The notes under the pieces were generated by a model that was not told the DNA's origin, searched no databases, and worked only from the letters and a program-made list of their open reading frames with translations. This document shows, piece after piece, positions 1 to 8,973 of a stretch of DNA of 17,099 nucleotides. Numbering within the stretch: the first letter of the stretch is position 1; each line of letters opens with the position of its first letter. Position numbers and translations under genes: made by a program. The stretch covers positions 1 through 17,099 of the forward strand of contig CAKMNE010000012.1 of NCBI GenBank assembly GCA_927798505.1, in the 5' to 3' direction. Source of the DNA: an uncultured Bacteroidales bacterium (GTDB lineage: Bacteria; Bacteroidota; Bacteroidia; Bacteroidales; UBA932).

Positions 1-1616
1 CGCTCAAGCTGCACCTCGATAGGGGTGGCGACAGTCTCTACGTCTCCGTTGAAGAGATGGAAACTGATGCTGTATGAACCTACGTGGAGCCAAGGCATAA
101 TGAAGTGAACCTCCTCTGCAGTACGCATGGTGTACCTGGTCACTTTCTCATCACCCACGAAGATATTCTCCACAAGGTCGAAATTGCTTCCCTTGAGAAT
201 CACCTCTTCGCCTATGTGCTGAGCTGCAGTCATATCGGTAACGATTACAAGTGAGTGGTAGAGTACGGTAACTGCATCTGCACTTTCGACGATCACGCCG
301 TTTTCAAGTGTAAGCGCAACTTTGCCTGAAACGCTGGTAAGGTCGGTCACAAGTTCGAGAGCGGTCTCTGAAGCTCCCTCTGCGATTGCAATGCTCTTGC
401 CTCCGAGAGTTGCGCTGACAACAAGGTCGAGGTCAGTTCCGCTTACGCTGACATTGCCTTCACCTGCGTAGAGTTCGGCAGGGGAAATGGCAGTGATTGT
501 CGGCTTCACGAGCTCTATGGCATCGGTCTGGACTGTCTTGCCGTTCGCAAGGCTGAGAACTATGGTTCCGTCTGTAGCCTTTGCAGGGATGGTGAAACTG
601 ATAGCGTTGTCTGCATAGCTGTATTCGAGAGCGGTTCCGCTGAGAGAGGCTGCGCTGACCAGGTCGAGGTCTTTGCCGCTGACCTTGGCTCCGAGACCTG
701 CCTTGTAGCGGGAGTCGGCAGCAACGGCGAGTCCTGTAGGAACTGTGGTGGTGAATTCACCTGCCTCGAACTGCTTTCCTGCATAGGAAGTGAGAACGAG
801 GGCTCCGTCTGCTGCGGTGTCAGGAAGCACTGCAACAAGGCTCTTGCCGTCCTCGGCTACAGTGAACTGAGCCTCCACGCCGGCAAAGCTTGCACCCTGG
901 ATCATATCCAGATGCTCTCCGCTTACCTGAACTTGCGCACCGGCCTTGAGTTCTCCCCTTGCCTTTGCGTTCACGGTAGGGTCGCCCACTGTGAGATCAT
1001 CCTCGGAGTAGAAGAGGTTGGCAACCTTTCCGTCAGGGTTGTTGTTCTCGTCCACGTCGGAGAGTATGATCTTTCCGCTCACTGCGCTCGATGGCACTGC
1101 CACCTTGAGCTCATAGCGGCTCTGCTCTTCGAAATCGCTTACGACAGCTCCGCCGGGGAACTGGACAGCCTTGATGTTGTTCATATAGTCGCCCTTCACT
1201 GTGAGCACTGTTCCGGAGACAGCGCTCTTAGGCGTGAAGTCATTGAAGATGATTGGCTCGGAATATGTCAGCTCGGTAGTGGATGTAAAGGTCTTGTCAC
1301 CTGCTACCAATTGGATGACGCCGACTTCAGGTCCATCTACAGGAACAATCACTCTAACCTCGGACACTTTGCCTTCGGCAATCACTTCGATTTCAGTGAT
1401 TGGCTCTACGCCCGGGATTATGACCTGCTCCACTTTCTGGAGGTTGCTTCCGTAAAGCCTGAGGGCTCCGCCTCTCGCAACCGGATTTGGCGCAAAGCCG
1501 GCAAATTTCACTTCATCGACGCTGAGCTGGTCTGTGCTGAGCTGCTCTGGTGTACAGGACACCAGGGCGGCGGCAGCCATCACAGCGGAAAGAAGCACTT
1601 TTGATATCTTTTTCAT
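1..1616 (-). CDS. Multi-repeat IPT/TIG-like surface lipoprotein, C-terminus cut by window edge
   Basis: The reading frame is open from the ATG at 1616 to the left edge, giving 538 residues without a stop, so the C-terminus is missing. Residues 1-20 form a lipoprotein signal ending in LVSC, with Cys21 as the lipidation site. The rest is a string of six immunoglobulin-like repeats of about 77-92 residues, roughly 33-121, 122-213, 214-295, 296-372, 373-455 and 456-538. Repeats 3-5 share a VSGxxLDxV-like core (VSGKDLDLV, VSGTDLDLV) and the sixth has the variant GSNFDLV, as expected for IPT/TIG folds. The gene starts 18 bases after the SGBP-like gene and is clearly the fourth gene of the susC operon. 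By position and architecture it is probably a second surface glycan-binding protein holding its binding domain away from the membrane. A catalytic or carbohydrate-binding domain beyond the edge is possible and cannot be judged here. The lipoprotein and repeat calls are strong; the ligand is unknown. Confidence 0.85.
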   Translation of the reverse strand, partial: MKKISKVLLSAVMAAAALVSCTPEQLSTDQLSVDEVKFAGFAPNPVARGGALRLYGSNLQKVEQVIIPGVEPITEIEVIAEGKVSEVRVIVPVDGPEVGVIQLVAGDKTFTSTTELTYSEPIIFNDFTPKSAVSGTVLTVKGDYMNNIKAVQFPGGAVVSDFEEQSRYELKVAVPSSAVSGKIILSDVDENNNPDGKVANLFYSEDDLTVGDPTVNAKARGELKAGAQVQVSGEHLDMIQGASFAGVEAQFTVAEDGKSLVAVLPDTAADGALVLTSYAGKQFEAGEFTTTVPTGLAVAADSRYKAGLGAKVSGKDLDLVSAASLSGTALEYSYADNAISFTIPAKATDGTIVLSLANGKTVQTDAIELVKPTITAISPAELYAGEGNVSVSGTDLDLVVSATLGGKSIAIAEGASETALELVTDLTSVSGKVALTLENGVIVESADAVTVLYHSLVIVTDMTAAQHIGEEVILKGSNFDLVENIFVGDEKVTRYTMRTAEEVHFIMPWLHVGSYSISFHLFNGDVETVATPIEVQLE

Positions 1617-1634
1617 AATGATTTCCGATTTGTG

Positions 1635-2945
1635 TTATTTCATAGGAACTACACGAATATTGTCATATCTGAAGACAGGAGTACATTCGGTACCGTTAAC
1701 TCCACCGCTCCACGGCCAGATGATAAGACTTGCGAAGTCGTTTGCAGACTGCAGCGGAACAAGGCCCTTGGTGCCGTCTGCGTTGTACTCGAATTCAGAG
1801 ATAGGAATGGTGAGGGTTATCCACTCGCCACCTGTGTGGTAGGAACCGCTATCCTTCCAAGGAGTCCAGAGAGCCCGGCAAAGGTCGAGTCCGCCACTGG
1901 CACTTGTGTGGATGTAGGTGTTGTTCTGCCAGCTGTCGTTTGCACAACGCTCGGCGCTTGTGAAGATAATCTGCATAGAACCTGAAGACCAAGGATTGCT
2001 TTCCGGAATGAAAACCTCCATCTTGAAAGCCATATTTGCGAAATTGGTCATATCGATTACGTTGCAGACAGGAACACCTGCGCCCCATGTGATGCCCATA
2101 GGATTTCCGTTCCAGTTTCCGCACCAGAACGGGAGCTTGAGTTCCTCGTTCCAGGCTCCGGTCTCGTCGAGAGTGCTTGGTCCGAGCTGAACGTAGTTGC
2201 CGGAAACTCCGCCTTCGGAAGAGTAGGTGGCCTTGATGTTCCATCCCTGAGGCACGATGCCGGTGGTGGAACCGCTGTTTCCGGCTCCGTCAAAGTCGGT
2301 AATCAGACCGCGGGAATCCCTGTAGTGGAAGTAGGAAGCCGCAATTCCTGATGCTGTGCTGACCTTGATCTTTCCCTCAAGGGCTCCCTCCGGAACTCTG
2401 AAGCGGATTTCGTTCTTGGTAACCGAGATGTATTCCGTAACCTCCGCGTTAGGGAATTCAACCTTCACCGGCTGGTCAGCGTTGCCGAGGAAGTAGTCTC
2501 CGTAGATGGAGGCAACTGAACCAGGAGCCGCCCATTCGTTGGACATTGATTTGATAAGCGGAGCAGGAGGGAGTACCTTGAAGTCGATGGCAAGAGTATC
2601 CAATGCTTTGTTGATGAGGTACATCTTGTCGGTCTGGTTTGCAGGCATTTCCCCGGGTACGGTTACAATCAGAGTGTTCTCAGTCATGTAGCTGGTGTTG
2701 AGTATAGCCTTCTGGTCATTGAACCAGAGCTGGTTGACGCTGCGGAGATTCTCACCGACAAGGCAGATGACTTCTTTCATATAAGCCTGGTCGATGACAA
2801 TATCCTTGTCCGCATACCTGATATAGTGAACGACAGGTTTGCCGTCCGTCTGCACGAATGCATCAGGGTCGTCCACGCAGGATGTGACTGCGAACAGACC
2901 GGCTGACAGAGCAAGTGCACTAAGAAGTATATTCTTGATTTTCAT
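1635..2945 (-). CDS. SGBP-B-like surface glycan-binding lipoprotein
   Basis: This 436-residue protein has a lipoprotein signal with lipobox VTSC (Cys23). Two IPT/TIG-like domains follow, at about 36-125 and 127-207 (the second has the core GSVASIYGDYF). The C-terminal domain, about 210-436, is rich in tryptophan (among them W265, W274, W278, W287, W360, W363, W410 and W412). It has the layout of the binding domain of surface glycan-binding protein B from Bacteroides xyloglucan loci: an opening ITDFDG, a closing FRYDNIRVV, and aromatic residues between. Its expected role is to hold polysaccharide at the outer-membrane surface for the SusC/D importer; it is not an enzyme. It begins 14 bases after the susD stop, so it is co-transcribed with susCD. 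The family call rests on domain order and motifs recognised by eye. A xyloglucan ligand is an inference, since related binding domains also occur in loci for other beta-glycans and mannans. Confidence 0.85.
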   Translation of the reverse strand: MKIKNILLSALALSAGLFAVTSCVDDPDAFVQTDGKPVVHYIRYADKDIVIDQAYMKEVICLVGENLRSVNQLWFNDQKAILNTSYMTENTLIVTVPGEMPANQTDKMYLINKALDTLAIDFKVLPPAPLIKSMSNEWAAPGSVASIYGDYFLGNADQPVKVEFPNAEVTEYISVTKNEIRFRVPEGALEGKIKVSTASGIAASYFHYRDSRGLITDFDGAGNSGSTTGIVPQGWNIKATYSSEGGVSGNYVQLGPSTLDETGAWNEELKLPFWCGNWNGNPMGITWGAGVPVCNVIDMTNFANMAFKMEVFIPESNPWSSGSMQIIFTSAERCANDSWQNNTYIHTSASGGLDLCRALWTPWKDSGSYHTGGEWITLTIPISEFEYNADGTKGLVPLQSANDFASLIIWPWSGGVNGTECTPVFRYDNIRVVPMK

Positions 2946-2959
2946 ATCAGTTCGAGAGA

Positions 2960-4693
2960 TTAGAAGTTGTATTTGTAAGTTTCACGGACATTCTCGCAAG
3001 GCTCTGCTGGCTTCAACAGATTAGGATTGTTGACAACATCCTCCTGTGAGATAGGGAGATAGAAGATTTCCGGAGTGATTTTCGGTCCCTGGCTATCGCT
3101 GTTGTAGTATGTGACTGACGGGTCTGGTGCCCAGGTTCCGCTCTCATAGTACTGGGAAGCGGCCTCTCCGTAGCTGTACACCTCATTTCTCTTCTGGCCT
3201 TCGAGTTGAGCCTTTACGAATTCGTAGTCGTAGTAGGATACGCGTACGAAATCGTACCAGCGGTCTCCCTCACCTGCGAGTTCGAGGCGGCGCTCGTTCC
3301 ATATATCCTCGAAAGTAACGCTTTCAAGAGGATCGACGCCTGCGCGCTCGCGTACTTTGTTCACGTACTCGAGGGCTTTGGTGGCATCGCCGGTCAGAAA
3401 CTTGGCTTCTGCGTAAACCAGATAAAGGTCTGAAAGACGGAGTATATGGGTCGGCAGGGTGTAGGCCATTCTGTCAGGCTTGTGGCCCAGTGCGGACTCG
3501 TGGTCGTAGGAGTCTCCGTAGAGATGCTTCACGTTCTGTGCTCCGCAAGGACCCTGGAACTGCTTGTCGGTAGGGCAGTTTGCATAAGTCTCATCGTAGA
3601 GGTAACGGAGGAAGTCGAAGCCTCCCTTGTCAGTCCAGAAGTACTCGTACTTGTCGCCTACCATCATGCAGGTAGCCTTGCGACGGCTGTCCTTCTCGTT
3701 CTTGCGGCTTTCAGGGCTTTCGAGAGGGTCGGCGCCGAAAGCGAGCATAAGGTCGTAGGATGGACCGCCCCATCCGCCCCAGAGATCGCCGGTTTCGGAG
3801 AATCCTTCGCCGAAGAGGTCGGACTGCAGAGTGTTCTGACGGGTCCACTGGCTTCCTTCGCAAGTCCACATCCAGCTGATGAGAGGCTCACCTGTCTGGT
3901 TGTAAACTGATGGGGCAAGACGGAATACGTCGGAGAAGGTTGGTGTAAGGCTGCGGCCTGAATGGAGGATTACATCCTCGGCGTAGGAAGCGGCTTTTTG
4001 GAGATCCTCAGTGTTGAGGGATCCGCTGACACCTGCCCTGGTGAGGTAAACCTTTGCCAGAAGGGCCTCGGCGGCATAGTAGTCTATGCGGTTGTTCCAT
4101 CCTCCGGTCTTCTTAGGGAGCTTGCCAAGAGCGGTCTCGAGAGTGTAGATGATGTATTCATAGATATTCTCCTTGCTCTCCTTGAAGATACCGTTGTAGT
4201 CCGAGTTGAGAAGTTCTGTGTTGTCGTGAACGATAGGAACTTCGCCGAATGAGCGTACCAGGAAGAAGTAGGCGAGAGCCTTGAGTGTGAGGGCTTCTCC
4301 CACTGTCTGGTCCTTGATTGCCTGTGAAGGGCCTTCAGAGGCGAGGATGTTGCGGATTACAGCATTGCAGTGTCCGTTCACAGCCCAGAGGGAGTAAGAC
4401 ATATTCACGAGATCCTCATCGGTGGAGTTTGTGGTAAATGTAAGATATGGGCTGTTGCCCCAGTACATATTACCGGACATAACCTCTCCGATTTTGATGA
4501 ATGCGCGCTGGAAGTCGTACCAAGGAGAGTTGTAGATGTAGTTCACTCCCTGGAGGCATTGCTCGTCGTTCTGATAGAAATTGCTGGTGTTGTAGTTGTC
4601 AATGTTCGGCCTGTTGAGGAATTCTCCGCAGGAGCAGGCAGCCAGAGAAAGGGCACCAACAAGGATAATATTGAGTATTTTATTGGTTTTCAT
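2960..4693 (-). CDS. susD: SusD/RagB family glycan-binding outer-membrane lipoprotein
   Basis: This 577-residue protein has a lipoprotein signal ending LSLAACSC; Cys20 (LAAC) is the likely lipidated residue, with Cys22 the alternative. It continues with the GEFLNRP segment typical of mature SusD homologues. An N-terminal SusD-like alpha-helical region follows. The family's C-terminal signature appears as LPTHILRLSDLYLVYAEA (413-430) and NERRLELAGEGDRWYDFVR (466-484). SusD proteins sit as a lid on the SusC transporter at the cell surface and bind the incoming oligosaccharide. The start lies 12 bases after the susC stop, the standard pairing in these operons. Length is within the normal range for the family. 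The symbol denotes the family, not starch specificity: nothing here identifies the sugar beyond the neighbouring GH31 and GH2 enzymes. Confidence 0.95.
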   Translation of the reverse strand: MKTNKILNIILVGALSLAACSCGEFLNRPNIDNYNTSNFYQNDEQCLQGVNYIYNSPWYDFQRAFIKIGEVMSGNMYWGNSPYLTFTTNSTDEDLVNMSYSLWAVNGHCNAVIRNILASEGPSQAIKDQTVGEALTLKALAYFFLVRSFGEVPIVHDNTELLNSDYNGIFKESKENIYEYIIYTLETALGKLPKKTGGWNNRIDYYAAEALLAKVYLTRAGVSGSLNTEDLQKAASYAEDVILHSGRSLTPTFSDVFRLAPSVYNQTGEPLISWMWTCEGSQWTRQNTLQSDLFGEGFSETGDLWGGWGGPSYDLMLAFGADPLESPESRKNEKDSRRKATCMMVGDKYEYFWTDKGGFDFLRYLYDETYANCPTDKQFQGPCGAQNVKHLYGDSYDHESALGHKPDRMAYTLPTHILRLSDLYLVYAEAKFLTGDATKALEYVNKVRERAGVDPLESVTFEDIWNERRLELAGEGDRWYDFVRVSYYDYEFVKAQLEGQKRNEVYSYGEAASQYYESGTWAPDPSVTYYNSDSQGPKITPEIFYLPISQEDVVNNPNLLKPAEPCENVRETYKYNF

Positions 4694-4705
4694 CGTATTC
4701 CGGTA

Positions 4706-7700
4706 TTAGAAAGTGATGTTAAGACCAAATGAACACATGAACGGTGAAGGGTAACGTCCGTTATCGATACCGTAGGCGAGACCGGTAGAGTCCTGTGTGG
4801 AAGCGCCGACCTCAGGATCATATCCTGTGTACTTGGTGAAGGTGTAAAGATTCTGGACATTGCAGTAAACGCGGAGGTTCTCCACATTGTACTTGGCCAG
4901 CATATTCTTAGGGAAGGTGTAACCGAGGGTGATGTTCTTCACGCGGATGAACGAGCCGTCCTCGATGTAGCGGGTAGAGTACCTGTCGTTGTCGTTAGGG
5001 TCGGCGGTGGTAGGACGAGGAGTCTTGGTATCTGGATTTGCAACCTTGACGTTGGTGATGTCATCGTACCAGTTTGAGCCGTCAGCATAGACCTTGTCAG
5101 GATCGACAGGAACGAGCTTGGCCCTGTCGGCAACGGCGTTGAGCTGGTTGCTCCAGGCTGAGTTCATATGTGTCAGAGTCACAGCGTTGTAGTTGAACAC
5201 CTTGTTGCCATAGCTTCCGTTGAAGAAGATGGAGAGGTCTAAGTTCTTGTACCTGAGGCTGTTGGTCCAACCGAAGGTAAAGATTGGAAGAGGTGAGCCT
5301 ATGACTGTGCGGTCGTGTTCGTCGATCATTCCGTCAGGGATTCCTTCAGGTCCGCTGATGTCCTTGTACTTGAGGTCACCCACCCAGACTGTCTGGCTGC
5401 GCTTGAACACTCCGTCGGCAGGATACTTGACAGCCTTTGGAGAATCGAGTATGTCCTGATAGTCCTCATAGACACCATCGACTACATAGCCGTAGAAGTT
5501 GTACAGAGGCTGGCCAACTTCAGAAACGCAGACAACGTCATTCCACTGGCCGTAGCCTACGAGGTTGGCGTTCTTTGTACCTGACAGTGAGAGAAGCTTG
5601 TTGCGGTTGAATGAAATCTGGAAGTTGCTGTCCCACTCGAGCGGTCCTTCAAGAAGCTTTGCGTCGAGAGTGATTTCAAGACCCTTGTTCTCTATGCTTC
5701 CGTAGTTGCCCTTAGGAGCTGCGAGAGCGGATGATCCGTTACCGCTGGTTCCCATGTAGGAAGGAAGCTGCATTGACATAAGCATATCCTCGGAAATCTT
5801 CTTGTAGGCATCGATTGTGAGGCTGAGCCTGTCCTCGAAGAAGCCGAGGTCGAGTCCGACGTTGTACTGCTCCTGCTTTTCCCAACGGATCTTGGTGTTA
5901 GGGATGTTGGATGGACGGTAGCCGGTTCCGAGTCCGGAAGGCATTACGCTGATTCCTGCGCCCCAGGCATAGGCACCGATGTTGGCGTTTCCGGTCTGAC
6001 CCCAACCCAGACGGAGCTTACCGTTGGAGAGAATCATGCTGTCCTTGAAGAGAGCCTCGTTGGAGAAACGCCAGGATGCTGCAGCTGAGTGGAAACCTGC
6101 CCAACGGTTGTCCGGACCGAAGTTGGAAGAACCGTCGTAGCGGTAGGTGTATGTCAGGTAGTAGCGGTTGTCGTAGTTGTAGTTCTCACGGGTGAAGAAG
6201 GAAGCCATTGCGCTTGAGCCGAAGCCGGAATTGATCTTCGGGGTTCCTGTTCCGAGAGCCGGGTTGTGAACTTCGTCTGAAGGGAGATCGGTATTGCTCA
6301 CAGAAGCGTACTCCCAGCTTGACTCCCAGCACTCCTGTCCGAGCATTGCGGTGATGTTGTGCTTTCCGAAAGTGCCCATCCAGGTAAGGTAGTTCTTGAG
6401 CTGCCAGTAGATGTTCTTGTTGTACTGTATGCTGCTGGAGTTCTGCGAACGGTTGAAGCCCGGGAGAAGTAGAATAGGACTGTACCTTTCTGCCTTGGAG
6501 TTTCCGAAGTCGAAACCGATTTCGGTGTGCCATACGAGGTTCTTCAGAGGAGTGATATCCGCGAATGCAGAACCGTTGAGTTTCTGTCGTCCGAGAAGGA
6601 TGTCGTCCTCCATAGCCTGTGCCACAGGGTTCTTGGCGTTCACGCCCTCGCGGATTACGGTGGCGTAGTTGCCGTCGATGTCATAGACCGGGATATCAGG
6701 GAGCATAGTCATTGCCCTGTAGATGATACCCTCGTTCGAGTCTGCGAGCTTGAGGTCATCGTTGGTGTTGGTGAAGGAGAGGTTGAGTCCTACCTTAATC
6801 CATTTCTTGACCTGGGCGTCGATGTTGGAACGGAAACCGAAACGGTCGAACTCGGAACCGATGAGGGTACCCTGCTGATCCATATAGTTTCCTGAAATGT
6901 AGTACTGAACAGTCTCGTTACCGCCTGAAACTGACAGCTGATGCTGGTGCTGGAGGGCGGTGCGGAAGATTGCGTTCTGCCAGTTGGTACCTGCTCCGAG
7001 GAGCGAAGGGGTGGCATAGATAGGGTCCACCGTGTTGAGTTCTCCGGTTGCGACGAGGTCGTTGTAGTACTGGGCGAACTCGCGGAGGTTCATAAGGTCG
7101 AGCCTTGTGGTCTGGCGTGAAACTGCGGCCATTCCTTCGTAGCTTATCTTGGCCTCTCCCGCCTTACCGCGCTTGGTTGTGATGAGCACTACTCCGTTTG
7201 CACCCTGTGCACCGTAGATTGCAGTAGCGGAAGCATCCTTGAGGATTTCCATGCTGACGATGTCGGCAGGGTTGATGGTTGAAAGAGGGGAGATGGTGGA
7301 AACCTTACCGTTTCCGAGGGCGTCACCAAGACCGAAATCGGCTCCTGAGTTGCCGCCACCCTGGACAATCACTCCGTCAATCACATAGAGAGGCTCCGCG
7401 TTGGCGTTGATGGTAGCCTGTCCGCGGACGCGGATTGAGGAAGATGAACCCGGAGCTCCGGAGGTCTGTACAGAGGTAACACCGGCTGCACGACCCTGAA
7501 GGGACTGGTCAAGGGAAGTGATGATCGAACCCTTGAGGTCTGACTCCTTGATTGAGGTCGAGGCACCTGAGAGGTCTGACTTCTTCATCACACCGTAGCC
7601 GACAACGACTACTTCGTCAAGCAGAAGCTGGTCAACTTCAAGGGTTACGTCGTACACGTTCTGAGTGCCGACAGTGACCAGGACGGTCTTGTAGCCGATT

Positions 7701-7918
7701 GAAGAAACTTCAAGTGTAGCTCCAGCCTGAACATTGATGGAGTAATGTCCATCAAGATCAGTAATGACACCGTTCTGGGTGCCTTTCTCGACAATACTTG
7801 CTCCGATAACGGACAGGCCGCTACCATCCACAACGGTACCTGTCACGAGCTTTGGCTGCGCGTAGGCTCCGATGCTGAGCAGAATGACTGCCAGAATGGA
7901 AATTAGTTTTTTACACAT
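4706..7918 (-). CDS. susC: SusC/RagA family TonB-dependent oligosaccharide transporter
   Basis: This is a 1070-residue outer-membrane importer that takes oligosaccharides into the periplasm using TonB energy. A signal peptide (1-20, ending IGAYA) is followed by a carboxypeptidase-regulatory-like beta-sandwich at about 22-95 (VTGTVVDGSG and VITDLDGHYS). The TonB box is DEVVVVGYG at 101-109. The plug domain carries PLYVIDGV (177-184) and the signature SMEILKDASATAIYG (222-236). The remainder is a 22-strand-type barrel ending in an aromatic residue (LNITF), as expected for assembly by BAM. It is the first gene of the four-gene operon. Upstream lies a consensus promoter with a leader of roughly 70-75 bases. 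No frameshift or internal stop is seen. The substrate is not readable from the sequence. Confidence 0.97.
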   Translation of the reverse strand: MCKKLISILAVILLSIGAYAQPKLVTGTVVDGSGLSVIGASIVEKGTQNGVITDLDGHYSINVQAGATLEVSSIGYKTVLVTVGTQNVYDVTLEVDQLLLDEVVVVGYGVMKKSDLSGASTSIKESDLKGSIITSLDQSLQGRAAGVTSVQTSGAPGSSSSIRVRGQATINANAEPLYVIDGVIVQGGGNSGADFGLGDALGNGKVSTISPLSTINPADIVSMEILKDASATAIYGAQGANGVVLITTKRGKAGEAKISYEGMAAVSRQTTRLDLMNLREFAQYYNDLVATGELNTVDPIYATPSLLGAGTNWQNAIFRTALQHQHQLSVSGGNETVQYYISGNYMDQQGTLIGSEFDRFGFRSNIDAQVKKWIKVGLNLSFTNTNDDLKLADSNEGIIYRAMTMLPDIPVYDIDGNYATVIREGVNAKNPVAQAMEDDILLGRQKLNGSAFADITPLKNLVWHTEIGFDFGNSKAERYSPILLLPGFNRSQNSSSIQYNKNIYWQLKNYLTWMGTFGKHNITAMLGQECWESSWEYASVSNTDLPSDEVHNPALGTGTPKINSGFGSSAMASFFTRENYNYDNRYYLTYTYRYDGSSNFGPDNRWAGFHSAAASWRFSNEALFKDSMILSNGKLRLGWGQTGNANIGAYAWGAGISVMPSGLGTGYRPSNIPNTKIRWEKQEQYNVGLDLGFFEDRLSLTIDAYKKISEDMLMSMQLPSYMGTSGNGSSALAAPKGNYGSIENKGLEITLDAKLLEGPLEWDSNFQISFNRNKLLSLSGTKNANLVGYGQWNDVVCVSEVGQPLYNFYGYVVDGVYEDYQDILDSPKAVKYPADGVFKRSQTVWVGDLKYKDISGPEGIPDGMIDEHDRTVIGSPLPIFTFGWTNSLRYKNLDLSIFFNGSYGNKVFNYNAVTLTHMNSAWSNQLNAVADRAKLVPVDPDKVYADGSNWYDDITNVKVANPDTKTPRPTTADPNDNDRYSTRYIEDGSFIRVKNITLGYTFPKNMLAKYNVENLRVYCNVQNLYTFTKYTGYDPEVGASTQDSTGLAYGIDNGRYPSPFMCSFGLNITF

Positions 7919-7998
7919 GTTACAATGGGTTTATTTGAAATTGTTCCTTATGTATTCGGACGGTTAGTTTTACTCTGTGCTTCATAATTATGACAGCG

Positions 7999-8030
7999 CA
8001 AAGTTAGATTCAAGTCTGAAGTCAAACAAA
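7999..8030 (-). promoter_or_regulatory. susC operon promoter (Bacteroides type)
   Basis: On the minus strand a -33 element TTTG (8030-8027) is separated by 20 bases from a perfect -7 element TAACTTTG (8006-7999), matching the TTTG/TAnnTTTG consensus and spacing. Transcription would start near 7992, leaving a leader of about 70-75 bases before the susC ATG. Confidence 0.7.
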
Positions 8031-8065
8031 TACTATTTTTGCAAAGAATGTATCAAATTTTGATT
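8029..8065 (-). promoter_or_regulatory. Candidate AraC-protein operator upstream of susC
   Basis: On the plus strand AATACTATTTT (8029-8039) abuts and overlaps the -33 element of the susC promoter. A second element, ATTTTGATT (8057-8065), follows after 17 bases and overlaps the last codons of the regulator gene. Both elements recur in the araC/GH31 gap in the same order and orientation. Binding by the AraC protein is inference. Confidence 0.4.
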
Positions 8066-8928
8066 TTCTTCTTCCGGTACAAAGCTCTGAATTCCTTTGG
8101 GGTCACACCGCGTCTGTTTTTGAACGTACGGTTGAAATAGGAGAGATTGTTAAAGCCGCATGCGTAGCAGATTTCCGAAATGCCGGCGGAAGTGTCAACC
8201 AGGGCCCTTGCAGCATTGCCAAGGCGTATGTCATTGATATACGAAGTCAAAGTCTTTCCCGTGCGGGTGTGAAAGAAGCGGCTGAAGGCGGAAGGGCTCA
8301 TTCCTGCGATTCCGGACAGGGTCTCGAGAGAAAGGGGTTCTGAAGCGTGGTCGTTGATGTATTGCTTGACCTTTTTGATTCTGCGGCTTTCGTTGTCCCT
8401 CGGAGCGTTGGCAAAAGAGCTGCTGGAGAGTATCCTGGCATCATACCTGGAGATTTCGTACATTATCTTGAGCAGTTCGAGGAATTGGATGAAACTGTCA
8501 CCTTGCTGTACCAGCCTGTCCAGGCTGTCGTAAACCTTCATTATGGCAGCCAGGGGGAAAGCCAGGCCGTGCCGGGCCTTCTGGAACATGCGGGCAATGG
8601 ATGAAAACTGGTTTTTCTCCAGCAGGGCCTCGGGAAACAGGCTAGGTGAGAACTGTACTGTAATCTCCCGAATATCATCGGATTCGCACTTTGCCTGCTC
8701 CCAGACATGGGCGAGATCCTCGGCGGCTATCAGCACCAGGTCGTAATCCCCGATTTCTTCCACGCTGTCTCCCACTATTCGCCTCACGCCCTTTGCGTTC
8801 TGGACGAAATTGAGTTCGTATTCCTTGTGTTTGTGAAGCGGATAGGTGAATTCGCTTTTGTGCCTCTCCACAATGTTGAAGCAGTCCTGCTTGGCAAGCT
8901 GGGGAATTTCGTACAGGATATCAGCCAT
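8053..8928 (-). CDS. AraC-family transcriptional regulator with cupin-type sensor domain
   Basis: This 291-residue cytoplasmic regulator has an N-terminal cupin-like sensing region containing PLHKHKEYELNFV (about 30-42). The C-terminal AraC/XylS DNA-binding domain lies at about 185-285, with both helix-turn-helix units visible (SLETLSGIAGMSPSAFSRFF, then ISEICYACGFNNLSYFNRTF) and the closing GVTPKEFR. The ATG at 8928 is preferred over an in-frame TTG at 8946: it follows a good -7 element (8944-8951) at close range, and the TTG overlaps that element. The gene lies just upstream of susC on the same strand and is divergent from GH31, so it is the obvious local regulator of the locus. Many PULs use hybrid two-component systems, SusR-type proteins or ECF sigma/anti-sigma pairs; here a simple soluble AraC protein does the job, probably binding a sugar in the cytoplasm. 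Effector and sign of regulation are unknown. Confidence 0.9.
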   Translation of the reverse strand: MADILYEIPQLAKQDCFNIVERHKSEFTYPLHKHKEYELNFVQNAKGVRRIVGDSVEEIGDYDLVLIAAEDLAHVWEQAKCESDDIREITVQFSPSLFPEALLEKNQFSSIARMFQKARHGLAFPLAAIMKVYDSLDRLVQQGDSFIQFLELLKIMYEISRYDARILSSSSFANAPRDNESRRIKKVKQYINDHASEPLSLETLSGIAGMSPSAFSRFFHTRTGKTLTSYINDIRLGNAARALVDTSAGISEICYACGFNNLSYFNRTFKNRRGVTPKEFRALYRKKKIKI

Positions 8929-8943
8929 AGGTCCAATTTTTCC

Positions 8944-8973
8944 CAAAAATACACATTCTTTTTCAAAACCAAT
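8944..8973 (-). promoter_or_regulatory. Probable araC promoter
   Basis: A perfect -7 element TATTTTTG on the minus strand (8951-8944) lies about 16 bases before the chosen ATG at 8928. A -33-like ATTG (8973-8970) is 18 bases upstream, one base short of usual spacing. Confidence 0.5.

Noticed and set aside
912..1604. 230-codon plus-strand frame opposite the TIG-repeat lipoprotein
   Set aside because: The minus-strand frame has a lipoprotein signal and repeat domains; the plus-strand product has no recognisable domain and is a by-product of codon composition.
8929..8946. TTG start for the AraC-family regulator
   Set aside because: It overlaps the -7 promoter element; the ATG at 8928 fits better.
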